From Cynocephalus volans (taxonomy: Eukaryota > Chordata > Mammalia > Dermoptera > Cynocephalidae), in the NCBI RefSeq assembly GCF_027409185.1, contig NC_084462.1, positions 185,694,071-185,758,070 of the forward strand: a DNA stretch of 64,000 bases, in the 5' to 3' direction. The notes under the pieces are model-generated. The model saw only the letters and a list, made by a program, of their open reading frames with translations. It made no database searches and was not told where the DNA came from. Of the stretch, positions 46,930 to 60,957 are shown in pieces. Position numbers and translations under genes: made by a program. Positions within the stretch are counted from its first letter, which is position 1. Every line of letters begins with the position of its first letter.

Positions 46930-48840
46930 GTCCTCCTGCTACATAGCAGGCTCTGTGGTGGGAGCCTATGAAGAGGGCAGAGTCCAGAGCAGATGTGAGG
47001 GCTCCAGGGGAGTTTGGTGGCAATAACTATATTTGAGACAATGTTTTTTTATTATATAACTGTACCTTTTATACACACCTATAATCCAACTTACGTTATT
47101 TTTGCACAGAAACAAAGTATTTGAGTCACTTATGAATGGTAATTCTTTATATAGACGTACAGGTATAAACAAAACCTTCAAAAAATTATACACTGTATCC
47201 AGGAGTTCATGTACGGTCAGAGGGAGCCTCAGTGTCTGGGTCTGTGCTCCACACCACGGATCCAACCCCAGGACAGAGCAGGGCCTTCCTAGTGACATTT
47301 GCCTAGTTAGTTTCTCCTTCCTGTAATAACACTTTGTGATTTTCCTGTGTTCTGTCTTTTATTCGCATCATACTTAGAGAACCAGAGTTCATGCAGATCC
47401 AATTTAAAGGATCTCTGAAATTATATGTTTCAGTATATCTCTATCTCTCTTTCTGTATTGACACCTGGTTTTATTTGTAACCATCATAAGGAGCTATAAT
47501 AGACAGAACACACTGCACATTTTTAAAGTGTGCACTTGATGAGTGCTGACATACATGTGCACCTGCACAGTCACCACCACAATGGAAATAGTGTACAAGT
47601 ATTTAATCCCGAAGCATTTCCTGTTGTTTTTCTGAATTCTTCGTCCCACTGCTTACTTCCTCTCACCCTATGTCCAGGCAACTCGTGAACTTCTTTATGT
47701 TACTTCACAGTATTTTTTTCTCATCTAGAATTTAAGTCAATGGAATATGCAGTCGCTGCATTTAATTCCTTGTTATACTTCCTCGAGATCTTGATTCGAG
47801 ATGCAATCTTTTTCTTGTGTGAATCAGACACTCATGGCTTTTACTACGGAATAGTAATCCAATGTGTGAAAATGCTTCCTTTTCTCAGTTTACCTGTTGA
47901 GGGGAATTTGTATCATGCTCAGATTTTGGATATTATAAAGTAAGCTGCTCTTAGATTACAAATGTAGAGACTGAGTAAAACTGCTTTTTCTTATTCTTTC
48001 AACAAACACAACAATAATAGCAAGTGCATTGGATAAGTGGCAGATTAGCATATTTTCTTAAACAAATCAAAGAGCAAAGTTAACAAGACAAACAGCAAAC
48101 CTGAAATCTGGAGAGAGTAGTTTTCAGGGAAAACAGGACCAAACCTTAGCTCACCTGGGTCAGAGATCACTAGATGGCAAACACACTAGAATAAAGATGA
48201 AACTAGAAACATTTCATGAATTTACAAATGTCCAGTGTGCTAAAGCATCAGAGTGTGAATCTGCCGGGATGCACATATCTGCAGGGATCCTAACTTCTTT
48301 CTGGCTACTCCAGGGTTGGGGAGAATCACTAAGCTCTGGCCTCCTGGGGTGGTGCTCAAGGGGGAGAGGAGCAGCCCCCTGCCTAGTGCTCCAGCACCTC
48401 CTCCAGCTCCTCCACACAACAAGTTATCAATGTGCACGGGAGGCAGCAAAGCCAATATTTACGCTTTACATTTTGAGAAACTGCTGAACAGTTCTTCAAA
48501 GTGGATATACAATTTTATGTTCTCACCAGCATTTTATGAACAAACCAATTGCTCCAAATCTTCATCAATATCTCTTATTATTACTCACTTTTATCATATT
48601 CATACAACATGGCACAAAACAGAAACTTATAACATAAAAGAACCCGAATACTGAACACTGCATGTGATTAATTCCACTTATAAAAGTTACCTTGGATAGG
48701 CATCCATGGAGACAGAAATTAGGTTAGTGGTCACCTGGACCGGCATAAGCAGGGGGAAGGGAGGACTGGAAAGTGACCCTGAAGAGACGTGTTCATTTTG
48801 GGATATTCAAAGAATCTAAAATTAAATTCTGTTGGTGGTT
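46930..48840. other. Non-coding flank of IGHV3 (unit C)
   Basis: It matches 29343-31140. No gene or V relic seen. Confidence 0.45.
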
Positions 48841-49592
48841 GCACAAATACTGTTAATTATTTTGTGAGTAACATATACTGAAGTCTTCTAAACTGTACAC
48901 TTTTATAGGTAGATATTATCATAAGTAAAATATATTTCAATAAGTTGTAAAAAATCTATCCACAATTTTCATATATTAATACAGTTATACAATTGTATAT
49001 AGTTTATAACCCCCATGAAACACAGTTTTGTGAAATAAACAGCAAACATATTGGGATGTCAGTAATTTAAATATATGAGGGCATGAGAAACTGCGTGGTA
49101 TTTTGATATAGTCCCATTCATTTATTTTCTCATTTATTGTTTGTTCTTTCAGGCTCATGTCCATAGAGTCTGTGCACACACCTAGTTCCTGAATTGTTTC
49201 ACGTATATTTTGCCTTAGTAATTTTTCAGTTTCAGGTCTTATACTTGTCTTTAATTTACTTTGAGTTGATTTTAGTATATGGTGTGAGGTACATACCTAG
49301 TTTCATTGTTCTGCATATGGACATCCAGTTTTCCCTACATCACTTGTTGAAGAGGAAGTCTTGTCCCCAGTGTAGATTTTTGTTGCCTTTGTCCAATCTC
49401 AAATGGCTGTCAGACTGAGGGGTGATTTCTGTATTCTCAATTCTGTTCCACTGGCCTGAGTGTCTATAGTCAGTAACAATAGTTTCTATAGTCAGTAATA
49501 ATATATTTCAAAATAGCAAGGAGAGTAAATTTCAAATGTCTTCCCACATAAATAATAAGTTGATGTGATGGATATATTGACCAGCTTGATCT
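48840..49592 (-). mobile_element. L1 antisense ORF2, then sense 3' UTR (unit C)
   Basis: Counterpart of 31140-31880. The 3' UTR is cut after GATCT (49588-49592) by the LTR-ended insertion and resumes after 50777. Confidence 0.7.
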
Positions 49593-50772
49593 TGTAAATC
49601 TACACAACTATTCCAGTTCTTGAGAAAGGCAAATTGCAACTGAAGCCAAAATGTCTCATTAGTTTAGTTCTACTATGTTTCCATTTGTATTGTCAGGGCA
49701 GTGGTGGTGGTGGCAGCACCTTGTGGAGTGTCCTGGGGGCAATGACAGCAACAGCTTGCAGCAACACCCTCCAGCTGCATTAGAGGCTGCCCCATGGCCC
49801 CCTGGGCTTCCAAGGGTTGTGGGGGCACCATGGGTCACAGCCACTCATCTTTTCTACTTAAGTCCATAACCCAGGACACCCGGGCACACACGCACATTTA
49901 CATCAAATGCTCGGCAAGACCGAGCTGACAGACCCCCTGGTTCTTACACAGGGCCATATACAGAGGACAGATGTATGGTATGATAAGACTAAATATGAGC
50001 AAAAAAATTAAAGTTTTGTTTATGAAAATATCTGTTAGATCTGGGCTTTTAAGTTATTCAAAAATTTTTAAATAAAAAATTGTTTTATACAAATAGTTAG
50101 ATCATATTATAAAAAAGATGTGCTTTTTAAATAATTGTTGCTTTTAGTTGATTAAGATAAAAATTTAAAATCAAAATAGGTAATGGATATATAAAAATCA
50201 TATGTTGTAAGGGTTGAATGTTCTACGTGAAAACTGCCGTTGCTGCCAACCGTGAGGCCTCCGGCCACTGCACTGACCTCGGTTAGAAGCTCTTGTTGCT
50301 GGTTAAGTTTGTTTCACTTTAAAGAATGACAGGGACTTTATCGGGAGATTGTGACCTGTGACTGATTGAGAACAATCGGTTGAGATGATTCATTACCTTT
50401 TTCAATTTGAAGAATAATATGTACTTTCCCAAAGATTATGATTTATAAATAATGACATGTAGTTCCTTAAAATCTTATGATTCGCTATGATCGAAAGAAA
50501 ATGATTTCAGTATTGTTCTGATCAGTTTTATGTTCACAGTTTAATATTAACCTAATGAAAAATGTTTGCTTTGTGTAATCGGAGGACTGATGTGATATAA
50601 ATAAAGGACAGTGGCTTTTGTGTGTCGTCGCTAATGCACTAGACGTCACTGTCCGTCGTCTTTTTCTTCTTTGTTTTACTTTCACCGACTCCACACGTCC
50701 TTCTCAGGCTCCAAGAACCAGCTGGAGCTGGACTCCGGCAGGCCCTGACCATTTTCCTATATTTTCCCAACA
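49593..50772. mobile_element. LTR-ended insertion in L1 3' UTR (unit C copy)
   Basis: Starts TGTAAATCTACAC right after GATCT (49588-49592) and ends CCCAACA before GATCC (50773-50777; GATCT in the unit B copy). TG...CA ends and a 5-bp target duplication mark a retroviral-type insertion. Unit A has the L1 3' UTR without it. It contains a large C-only segment. No coding sequence was recognised. Confidence 0.6.
49915..50748 (+). other. C-only segment with LTR-like promoter
   Basis: About 830 bp missing from the B copy of the same element. Its left 300 bp are very AT-rich. Its right part has 'GATATAAATAAAGG' (about 50593), then a more GC-rich downstream region to 'GGACTCCGGCA', the layout of U3-R-U5. 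Clear terminal repeats of its own were not found. It could be a nested LTR or a part of the host element deleted from B. Confidence 0.4.
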
Positions 50773-52641
50773 GATCCAGTTATTCCACATCATGTATTGA
50801 TCAAAACATCATTGTGTTCCCCATAAATGAATACAATTATTATTTGTCACATAAGATGATATTAATAAAAAGTGAAGGAGATATAGCCTCTCTCAGACCA
50901 CACAGTGTTAAAGGATCAAGGCATCCCTCAGAAATCACGAATGAGCTGAGGACAGCGGCCAGCACAGCTTCTATTCAACATCTTCAATGTGACAAGTGGA
51001 AGTAAACAAGCAGCAACCAGAAGGAAACACCAACACAGCCCTTTTCTCCAGGTGACACGAGGAGTTCTGGGTTCAGGTCTCACACGTAAGAAGCTTGGGT
51101 GTCATCACTCTCATCCGGACAACAAGAAAAACATGGAACAAAATGAAAATTGGTGACAATTCTTATATCTGTAAAAGAAGTGAAGCCACAGCGTGAACTG
51201 CTGTCCCCAAAACTGAGGATGCAGCCAGGAAGACACAGAGGGTCATAACCTGTCCGATTAGAAACTCATGAGCAGAAACCTCTGTGGGATCCAGGACTGG
51301 GGGAGAAAAACCAGAGCTGCAGCTGAAGAATTGCTAAAGACTCAGAGCTGGGAAGTCTGAGAGTTGGGTGCAGCCCAGTGCAATGGTCTCAGGGATCCCC
51401 AACACTTTAAACTCTACCTCAGGGTCCCAACCGTGTCCTCGTAGAAAATATCAGAGAAGAATCCTGATGTTCACAGCAGAGAAAGGGAAGAAGGAGCTAT
51501 TCTGGAATACCCCAGAGCATGACCTTCTCTATAAGATGCCTTGACCTTAGGAGAAGCGAGTTTAGCTGATCCTAATGGACTGCAGATTCATCAGAGCATC
51601 ATTGACCTGAGAGAAGAGAAAAAATAACTCCCCTCCCCCTCCCGCAAGAGACTTGCCGTGTCCCCTAAAGGAGGGTAAAGGGAGAAGCACTTGGGAAGGT
51701 CCCACCCAGGACACAGCTCACTACAGGACAGAACTTATCCTAGGACTGTGCACTGCTTCCCTACCCCACACCTTACCCACATCCACAGGGCTCCTGTATC
51801 ATGACAGAGAGAAAGTAAAACATAACATGCACCTTAGACACGATTTAAGAAGTGTCCATGAAAATGTAGTCCACAGAGGAGACAAAAACAAGGAAGTCAG
51901 GGGACATTTTATAGAGTCCGTTGCTCGTCTTGTCATCTTATCATGTCTTGTCTTTCAGAGACCAACCCCAAAATTCAGCCCAGCAGGGCTCTGCTGGGTT
52001 TATATCTCTCTGCTTGTCACGCAGAATACTCCACATGGAAATATAAGAGCTGTGTGTGGCCCTAAGGCATCTGTTTCTCCGTCCAGGACACTGAGGAATC
52101 GACAGAGAGTGGGACAAACCCTGAACATCAATGTCCACAGGGTAGATGAGGACCCAGAGGCTAAACTGCCTCACTGAGGATAGAGACACCGTGGGCAGGG
52201 GTCCAGTAGGATGATAATAACCACGTGGCTGTAGCTGCACTTTGTATACGGATAAATGCTGATTTAGGGACCGGGTCCTCAAGACTAATCTAAAGTTTCT
52301 GGAAAATAATACTAGATCATAATGATTTGTGTGTCAGGAAAAAAACAGGTCATTGAAAAACCTGAGAAAGAAAAGTCCCCAGTGAAAAGAACCTTCTTAT
52401 CTGCACATGAGGAAAGTTACTTCACTCTGTGTTGCCGGCAGTGAGAATGTGAGAAATTAGAGTCGCAAAGAATAAAGCAGGACATGACCCTGAGGGACAT
52501 CTAGGAGTCAGCAGAGCAGAGGAAACCTCAGATCCCAAGAGGAACCCCCATCCCCTCTCTGCACCTGCTCCATGGGACACAGGAGCTGGGTGGGCCTTGA
52601 GCGCCCCCTGCAGCCCAGACCCCTCCTGTATCCTGCAGGGA

Positions 52642-52680
52642 GGTTTGTGTCTGGGCTCACGCTGACTTCCTGTCACTGTG
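52642..52680 (-). promoter_or_regulatory. V RSS, 23-bp spacer (IGHV4, unit C)
   Basis: Heptamer CACAGTG (52674-52680), spacer 52651-52673, nonamer ACACAAACC (52642-52650). Confidence 0.96.
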
Positions 52681-53120
52681 TCTCTGGCACAGTAATACAC
52701 GCCTGTGTCCTCATTGGTCACAGAGCTCAGCTGCAGGGAGAACTGGTTCTTGGACGTGTCTCTGGTGATGGAGGTGCGGCTCTTGAGCGATGGGTTATAA
52801 GCTGTACCACCACTATAATCAATTACTCCCATCCACTCCAGCCCCTTCTCTGAGAGCTGGCGGATCCAGCTCCAACCATAATCACTGGTTGTGATGGAGT
52901 CACCAGAGACCGTGCAGGTGAGGGAGAGGGTCTGTGAGGGCTTCACCAGTCCTGGGCCCGACTCCTGCAGCTGCACCTCGGACAGGACACCTGGAGACAA
53001 GGAGAATCAGAACCTGTCAGTCACTTTCAGTCACAAACTTCCCAGAACCCATGTGTGACATCTGAGACACTCACCTTGCGGAGCTGTCACCAGGTAAAGG
53101 AGAAGACCCCACAGTCTCAT
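52681..53120 (-). CDS. IGHV4-like variable segment, apparently functional (unit C)
   Basis: Leader exon 53075-53120 ([15 protein letters not shown], donor GTGAGT) and V exon 52681-52990 (310 nt). It opens [16 protein letters not shown], with Cys (LTCTVSG), CDR1 region [10 protein letters not shown], Trp (WSWIRQL) and Cys (YYCAR) all present, and no stop. CDR2 ([10 protein letters not shown]) and FR3 ([15 protein letters not shown]) differ clearly from the unit A and B genes, so it adds binding-site diversity. The RSS is consensus, and an octamer lies 113 bp upstream of the ATG. Confidence 0.95.
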
Positions 53121-53232
53121 CTTCTGTGAGATCTCAACTCTGCCTTCGCCAGAGACCTGAGCCCTGTCTGAGGACAGACCTGTGAGCTTCCACCACGCAT
53201 AAGTCTACATTTACCCTGGAGCTTGAAGGAAA

Positions 53233-53240
53233 ATTTGCAT
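53233..53240 (-). promoter_or_regulatory. Octamer ATGCAAAT of the IGHV4 promoter (unit C)
   Basis: Exact octamer on the minus strand. Confidence 0.9.
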
Positions 53241-55100
53241 GTGGGAGAGCTCTGTCCTTATAAGTGCTGAGGAATTGAGGTGGTAACTATTGTATTCTTT
53301 GAAATGCCCATAAGTTGTTTTTTTTTCTTTCTTGAAATCATCTGACATGTATTTATAATATGGGAGGGAACTTGGTGAGCTTCAAACATGCCAAAATGTG
53401 GCCCCAGCTTTCTGAGCCCAGATCTACCTTCCTTCAACCCCTGTGTTCTGTGCTGACCTGGACCCAGCCCAACTCTCCCACATAAACTCAGGCTCTGTGT
53501 CTTGCTTCTGCAGTTCTGATCCCGGCACGACCCCTGGTTCTTTCCCTGGACCCTCTCCTGTGATGTGGTTCTCATCACACCTCAGAGCTTGTTGTTATAT
53601 TGTTATTGTTCCATGAGTTCCAGGCCTGCCTTGTGTTTTCCATCCTGCCATACAAGACACAGCACATCAGAACCCACAGAGACTCTGCAGAAAATGGTGC
53701 CCAGTGCATTACTGAGGACACTGATTCTCAATATCTGGGAAAGATAAATATCCTAAATGCCTCCATTCCACGGTCATTCCTGTCCATCTAAAGTGTACAA
53801 AGTTTCAACTTCAATTCACTTCTCACCCACATTTTATAGACTTTATTCCTTTTTTTAATCACCAGTCTTATCAGATATCAAAAAATAAAATCGATTACAA
53901 TGGTTAACATGAAAGCAGTAATAACATCCCTATTACTAAACTTTCAAAAGCTCATTCTCCCTTGATGTCCACCTGTCTGTTGGCATGAGAGCCAGTCCAT
54001 GTCTGGGGGCATCACTCTCTGGATGACTGCCCACCACAGAGAGAGCGGCCAGGGGCCGGGCTGGATGCTGTGATTTGTCTGTCCCCGTCACCTCCATTTC
54101 AGCCCCAAAGACAGCTGCATGTCAAGGAGGGACAGACTTTCAAGAGTCCTGAATGAATGACAAGACAGGAGCTGCTGGTGGGCAATTTGGGGATGATTCT
54201 TCAGGTCCTGTTGACTCCTACATTGTGTTGGAGTTTTATCAAAATGTTAAAAGACCTGGTAAAATTTGATGCAAAACCAACACTCTCAAATGATAACATA
54301 AGTATTATAACCAGAATAAGATATGACACAGATTCTGGAATTATCAGAGAGGAGATTTGAAATAACTCTGTGCATGTGCATCTATGTTTCAGTTTTTTTC
54401 AAACCCTCAGCTGACTCTCCAGCGTCCTAGTGGCCCAGCTCTGTGTGTCCAGGAGAACTTGTCAGGAAGCTCCGCCTCATGGAGAAGCAGCGCAGCCTCT
54501 CAGTCGAGTAAGGGACAAGGACAAAGACCTGCATCTTGCTCGTTTCTGTTCTAACGTGCTCAGGAGGGAAGTTGCAGTGAGAAGAGGTGACTGATTCATA
54601 ACGTCACTCAGGAACCCAGACTCCACTGATTTTAGAGCCAGAATCTGCAACTTGTGGACAGACATTTAACAGAAAACAGAAGGTGGGGGGATGGTGAATT
54701 TCAGGTGGAATGTTTTTTAACTGCTGTGAAGACACTAAACATGAGGTCTCCCTAGTAACACAATTCAAGTGCATGACACAGGATGTGAACCACGAATGCA
54801 GTGTTGTAGAGCAGATCTCTAGACCTTGTTCATCCTGCATAACTGCAACTTTCCTCCTGGAGAAAGCTAAGTTAATTAGCCAGGCTGTGAGGGTGTATGT
54901 GATACCTGTTTACATTTCCTTTTGCATAATTAGCCATATAGCCCTGACTTACATCAAAAGATAAATAGTGTGTGTTATCTGCTATTTCAGGATAAATGGA
55001 ACGGCAGGTGTGTGTGTGGACTGGAGCCTGACACACTGAGCCTGTGTCCCCTCTGTCTCTCTGTCTCTGTCTCTGTCTCTGTCTCTCTCTATCTCTCTCT

Positions 55101-55131
<31 letters not shown>

Positions 55132-57000
55132 GCATTGGTCTTTTTTGAAAATCTACCTTGTACTCTCCACTTGATTGATGCTGATCACCTCCTTATAATA
55201 GAAAAAAAAATATGAAACTTCACAGTCCTGTTCCGGAATAAGTCACAGTGTGTAGGAAGAATCTCCCATAATACAAAGTGACGGGATGGCCCTGTGTGTT
55301 TGAGAGTCAGTGCATCACAGCCTGTTTCTTTGAATCATAATTGTCCTGCAGGCCTCACACACATGCTGGTTTCCAACTTGGAATGAGTGTTGTGTTTTAT
55401 GGATAGACGTAGTGTAAAAAAATATTTTAAGGTAATTATAGTATTGAAAATTCATTAAGAAAGAGTCTCGCACCACTGAAAAGAAAGAATATCTTCATGA
55501 TAAAAATGGTCTTAGATGGGATGTCAGGAAAGTGGGGAAAGTAGTAGCTGAGAAAATTTTAAATGTCCTTTCAATAAATTAGAAAATATTTAAAAACAAT
55601 TATGTCATTAATAATAATTAATATCATAGGTATTTTAGTGAATCCCAAAGCAAAAATATTTTTTCTAAATAATAATAATAATAATAATTATAATAAATCG
55701 CCAAACACTTACGTCATTAGAGACCAGCAGAGAGATGAACTGAGGACATAATCTCTCTATAAATATGGAATGATCTATATAGAAGAAATAGAGAGATTAA
55801 GGAATCTATGAAGATGAATAAAGAGGAGAGATTTAAGAACAGACCTATCAGGCAGAGAAGAAAGGGGGAGTATGAATCCAGAATAACCTTAGAGGTCAAA
55901 CCGTGACCCACCACAGCACCTCAAAATGTGCCTGTAATTGGATGAAGTTTCAATAGACTGAAAGGTGAAAGAAAAGGCACAACGGGAGCTTTCATTACAA
56001 AAAAGTGCAGGCTTTTTGCAATATTTGCTGTGTGATTGTGTAAATACATGAAGACAAGATGGTTGGTAGTGCGTGAGCAGAACTCAACAGTAAAAATACC
56101 TGCCAGAGCAATGCTGACATAAAAAATTAGATGTTATGACAAAGGCTTTACTGAAGTTCAATTATGCCTGAAGATAATGCTCTAAACTGCAACATCTTTG
56201 CTATTTGAAACCAATCACCATGTCATACTTTGTTCACAGTCTTCCTATCAGACTTTCTAACACAGGATAATCCAGTCCAACTTCAAATGTAACAGGGTCT
56301 TGAGGAAATTAGTAAATGTTAACTATAATACTCTGAATCACTTTCAATTTCCCCTTTAAATACAAATGTGAGCGTGACACTGGTTGATTTGCTAATTGCA
56401 TAATATGTCATGAGCCCTTTGACGTTCACATCTGATCTGCATGATAATTTTTGAGACTGTGTCTGTATGAAAAGGAAAGCCAAAACTAATTATACAAAAA
56501 TGTTTCCACTAATAATCATGCTCAGTTGTAATATAGAAACACACTCTGCTGCCCTGTGTCCAGGTCCCAAACTAGAAAACTCAGCTCGTTTGCTAATGTG
56601 ATTTAGTAATTTTCCACTAAAAGTGGTTTCAGAGGAATATGTCTATCTCCATCCTGCTTCAGGTCTGTTCCCAAACTTTGGGACTCTGATATTTGGCTGT
56701 ATTTGTGTCCTCTGATCATTGCAGCCAAGAGGGTTGATTGTTTGGACCTCACTACTCAGCCCATTCCCCGAGTGTTGTCTGACCCCAGCCTCCCACAGGC
56801 TTGTCCCCCTCAGTGCTCTGCAGCTGGTGGCGCTGTCTGCATGTCCTCTAACATAAGGTGTGTGAGTTGTGAGAGGTGTCCTGGGGTCAGCAGCTGCTCT
56901 GTCCTCACAGATATTCTGTGCTTTCGAGAAAACTGCTTGCCTTCCATAGTTTATCTTTCTTCTGTGTTGATTGTTTCTTTGGATGTGCAGAAGCTTTTGT
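53241..57000. other. Upstream flank of IGHV4 (unit C), non-coding
   Basis: Counterpart of 34947-38640. It includes a CT/CA simple repeat at 55041-55132. No gene called. Confidence 0.5.
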
Positions 57001-57809
57001 AAATGATATAATCCCATTTGTATGTTTTTTTGTCTGTTGCTTGTGCTTTTTGGATATTATTCACAAAGTCTTTGCCTAGACATCTGACAAGGGTATTATA
57101 TGCAGAATACATAATGTTCTCAAACACCTATAGAGTAAAAAATAATAATAGTAATAATAATCAAATTGAAATATGTGCAATGGAGATGAGTAGACATTTT
57201 TCAAGGGAAGATATTGAAATGGCTAACAGATAAATGAAAGAAATGTTCAGCATCACTAATCATCAGGAAAATGCAAATCAAAACAACATCGAGATATCAC
57301 GTCAACCCAGATAGACTGGCCATTATTAAAAAGACCGTGAATAACAAATGCTGGTGAGGATGTGGAGAAATCAGAAAACTCCTACTGTGTTGGTAGGACT
57401 GTAAATTAGTAAAGCCAGTATGGAGGTTTCTCCACCAACTACAGATAGAAGTGTCATATGATCCAGCAATGCTACTGCTGGATTTATATCCAAAGGAATG
57501 GAAATCCTGTCAAAGGGACAACTGCACTTCCCTGCTAATCACAACTCTATTTCCAATAGTCAAAATATTGAGTCAACCTAAATGTCTCTCGAAAAACTAC
57601 TGGATAAGGAAAATGTGGTTTATATACACAATGGACTACGACTCAGTAATAAAAAAAAAGAATGAAATTCTCCCATTTGAAGCAACATGGATGACTCTGC
57701 AGAAAATTATATTAAGTGAAATAAGCCAGAAAAGGAAAGAGAAATACTGCATATTCTCACTCATAACTTCATGCTAAGAAAGAAAGAGCGAGAGAGAGAG
57801 AAAGAAAGC

Positions 57810-57893
<84 letters not shown>

Positions 57894-58110
57894 GAGAAAG
57901 AAAGAAAAAGAAAGAAAGAAAGGAAGAAGGAAAGACCACAACAATACGTTGAACGTTCAAAAGGAGGGAACAAACCTAAGGCCAGGAGAGATTGGGGAAG
58001 GGAGGGAGGGTGGAAAGGAACGACAAGGCAGGTCAAGGGCATGAAGAAAAATGGAGATTTTCAATAATGAGTATGCTAATAATAAAAACTAAAAATAAAT
58101 ACATAAAAGT
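57000..58110 (+). mobile_element. L1 3' end, sense (unit C)
   Basis: Counterpart of 38640-39720, with the GAAA repeat at 57776-57935 and the A-rich tail near 58080-58110. Confidence 0.8.
57776..57935. repeat. (GAAA)n microsatellite (unit C)
   Basis: Purine tetranucleotide tract with GAGA and GGAA interruptions, at the same site as in B but with a different internal pattern. Confidence 0.97.
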
Positions 58111-58679
58111 AAATATAGCTGCTTGATGGCTGCAGATGATTTCAAATTAATATTAGCTAAGTATTTAAATTAATCAGCCGTACATGGTGTAGACGAATAG
58201 TTTCCAATCTTAAGTCAGCGCTTGCCTTGACACTTCACCGACACCGCTAGGTTTTTTTCACCACGTGTAACCAGTGAACAAGACAATCCTGGGAATTCTC
58301 TAAAGGTGGAACGTGGTCATGAAACAAGCCTCAAAGACTCTTTGGACATTTCCTGGTGGATTTTCTTCAGCTTCGATTTTAATATTTTTTATTTATTGAT
58401 TTCCTATGTTTTCAATGTCTTGAAGTAATTTATTGGAAAAATGTCACAGCTCTTTCAGTTGATAAAAAGATACTTTATTCTGGGTTTCTAACCTGTAGTA
58501 TGACAGCATTTACATCAAGTGAGCTTGTCAAAATTCTAAACACAAGAGCACACACACACAGAGAAAATATGCTTTTGGAATCGTACATGACAAATAGATA
58601 CTTTGCAAACAAAGTGTTTATGGTGTTCTTCACAGAAATAGTAAAAACTATCCTAACAGTCACATCAACTAACAAAAGA

Positions 58680-60240
58680 CACCACACAGCCAAAGCAATC
58701 CAGACAAAGAAAAAAATAATAATAAATTTGGAGGCATGACACTACCTGACTTTAATTCCACTACGAAACTATAGTAAGAGAAACAGTATGGAACTGGCAT
58801 AAAAACAGACACTAAAACCAATGGAACAGAACAGAGAACCCAGAAAACAAACCACATACTTACAACCAACTGGTCTTTGACAAAGGCACCAAGAGCACAC
58901 ATCGGTGAAAAGACTGTCTCTTCAATATATTTTGCTGGGAAAACTAGAAAACCAACTATAAAAAAGTAAAAGTAGACCTGTACCTTGCACTATATTTGAA
59001 AATCAACCCCAAATGGATTAAAGCCTTGAATATAACACCAGATAGCTTACAAGTCCGAAAATAAAACACAGGTGAAACACTTCAGTAAGTAGGACTGGGG
59101 AAAAACTTAATGAAAATGACCCTAAAAGCACAGGCAACAAAAGAAAACAAAATAAACAAATGCGGTTATATCAGACTAAACACCTTCTACACATGAAAGG
59201 AAACAAATAACCAAACAAAAAGACAACCTACAGAGTGGGAGGAAATATTTGTAAACTACGCATCCAGCTTGGGATTATTATCCAGATATACAAGAAACTC
59301 AGAAAACATCACCATTAGAAAAAAGAAAATGAACCAGATTAAAAAATGGGCAAAGGAGCCTAATAGACATTTCTCAAAAGAAGATATGCAAATGGCCAAC
59401 AGACACATTATATAATTCTCAACATCACTAAACATCAGGGAAATACAAACCAAAACCACACTTATATATCATCTCATTCAGATAGATGGGCCATTATCCA
59501 AAAGACAGAGTAAGAGAAGTTGGGCAGGATTCTGAGAACGTGAAACCCTCCTACACTGTTGGTGGGACTGTAAACCAGTGCAGCTATTATGGAAAACAGT
59601 ATGGAAGTTCCTCAAACAACTACAGATGGATCTACCATATAATCAAGGAATCCCACTGCCGGGTATATAACCATAGGAATGTAAATCGTCATGTTGAAGG
59701 GAAACTTGCATTCCCATGTTTAACACAGCTCTATTTACAGTAGCCAAGATTAGGACCCAACTTACATGCCCATTGGTGATTGCCTGGATAAGTAAAATTT
59801 GTTATTTGTACACAACATAATATTACTTTGCCAATTAAATAAATAAGAAAAGTCTGCCATTTGCAGCAACATGGAAGAACTTGGGGAAAATTATTTTAAA
59901 TGAGATAAGCTGAGCACAGAAAGTGAAATACCACATGTCCAGACTCATAAGTGGGAGCTAAAAAAAAAAAGAGAAAGAGAAACACACAAAAATCACAATA
60001 ATTTGTAGAACTTTCAAAAGGAGAGCTCATACTTAGGTCACCAGAGTGTGAAATGGGGAGGTGGGAGGGGTTAACAAAGAAGTGGTAAAGGGACCCAAAA
60101 CATATTACACTGCATAATGTTGAATATATTATTTATTCTGATCTGAGCATCATTTACTGTATACAGACATGGATGTTCAGTGCCATAACCCTCAGATATT
60201 TTTTTTAAGTTTCAATACAAAAAATAAAAATATATATAAT
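58680..60240 (+). mobile_element. L1 ORF2 3' half, sense (unit C)
   Basis: Counterpart of 40300-41860, with the same start and A-rich end; no open ORF2. Confidence 0.85.
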
Positions 60241-60725
60241 TAATTTATTTTTAAGAAAAATATCAATGAAAAAAATTTAAGGCCCAGAATAATAAAACTA
60301 TAAATAGTAAACTATGAAAACAGGGGAGAAAATTATTATTTTCCATTTATGCTGATCAGTGCTCAAAAGCTCTCAATAAAATCATGTTCAGTGTTAGATC
60401 CTTCGATCACTGAAGAAAGATAGTCTGGGAACTAAAGTTTAAAATGTACTAAAATAAATTTCTATTCTTTAAAACAGCAAATCAAGTTGAATGAACGGGC
60501 TTGATGTTATGCAGGTCACGACCAGTAGGAAATAGAGATCCTTCCCTTGGAACTTCTTGAGAAGCCACATGTTGACCTGGGGCACTAAGAGTGGGGCATT
60601 ATCTTCCTGTTTCAACCTCCATTGCTCGTGGATACCCCTGAGAGGTTTGACTTATCTACACATCAGGGCAGTATCGACCTGTGGGACTCAAAGTTCCCAC
60701 TACAGTGAAGAAAGTTACGCATCAC

Positions 60726-60957
60726 CTGAGAGCTGTTTCAGGTAAAGGTGGATCACGTCCATACAGAAATATCCAATGCAATTGTGGCTAAAATATGTTT
60801 TGGCCTGGGAGACATGAAAGGAAACAACAAAAATCCAGTCCAGTGTGTCCTTATATTTCTCTTTTCTTAGTTGGTTCCACACAGGTCCACTCAGTCCACT
60901 CTGCCATAAAGGCCAGACTGACTCCTCTTTGTCTCGGTGCATAGGTGCCATCTTAGC
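60726..60957 (-). other. Exon-like open frame, product unknown (unit C)
   Basis: Counterpart of 42341-42572: 232 nt, AG (60958-60959) and GT (60724-60725) borders, open throughout, encoding 'MHRDKEESVWPLWQSGLSG' and ending 'LKQLSG'. All differences from B are substitutions. Confidence 0.25.
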
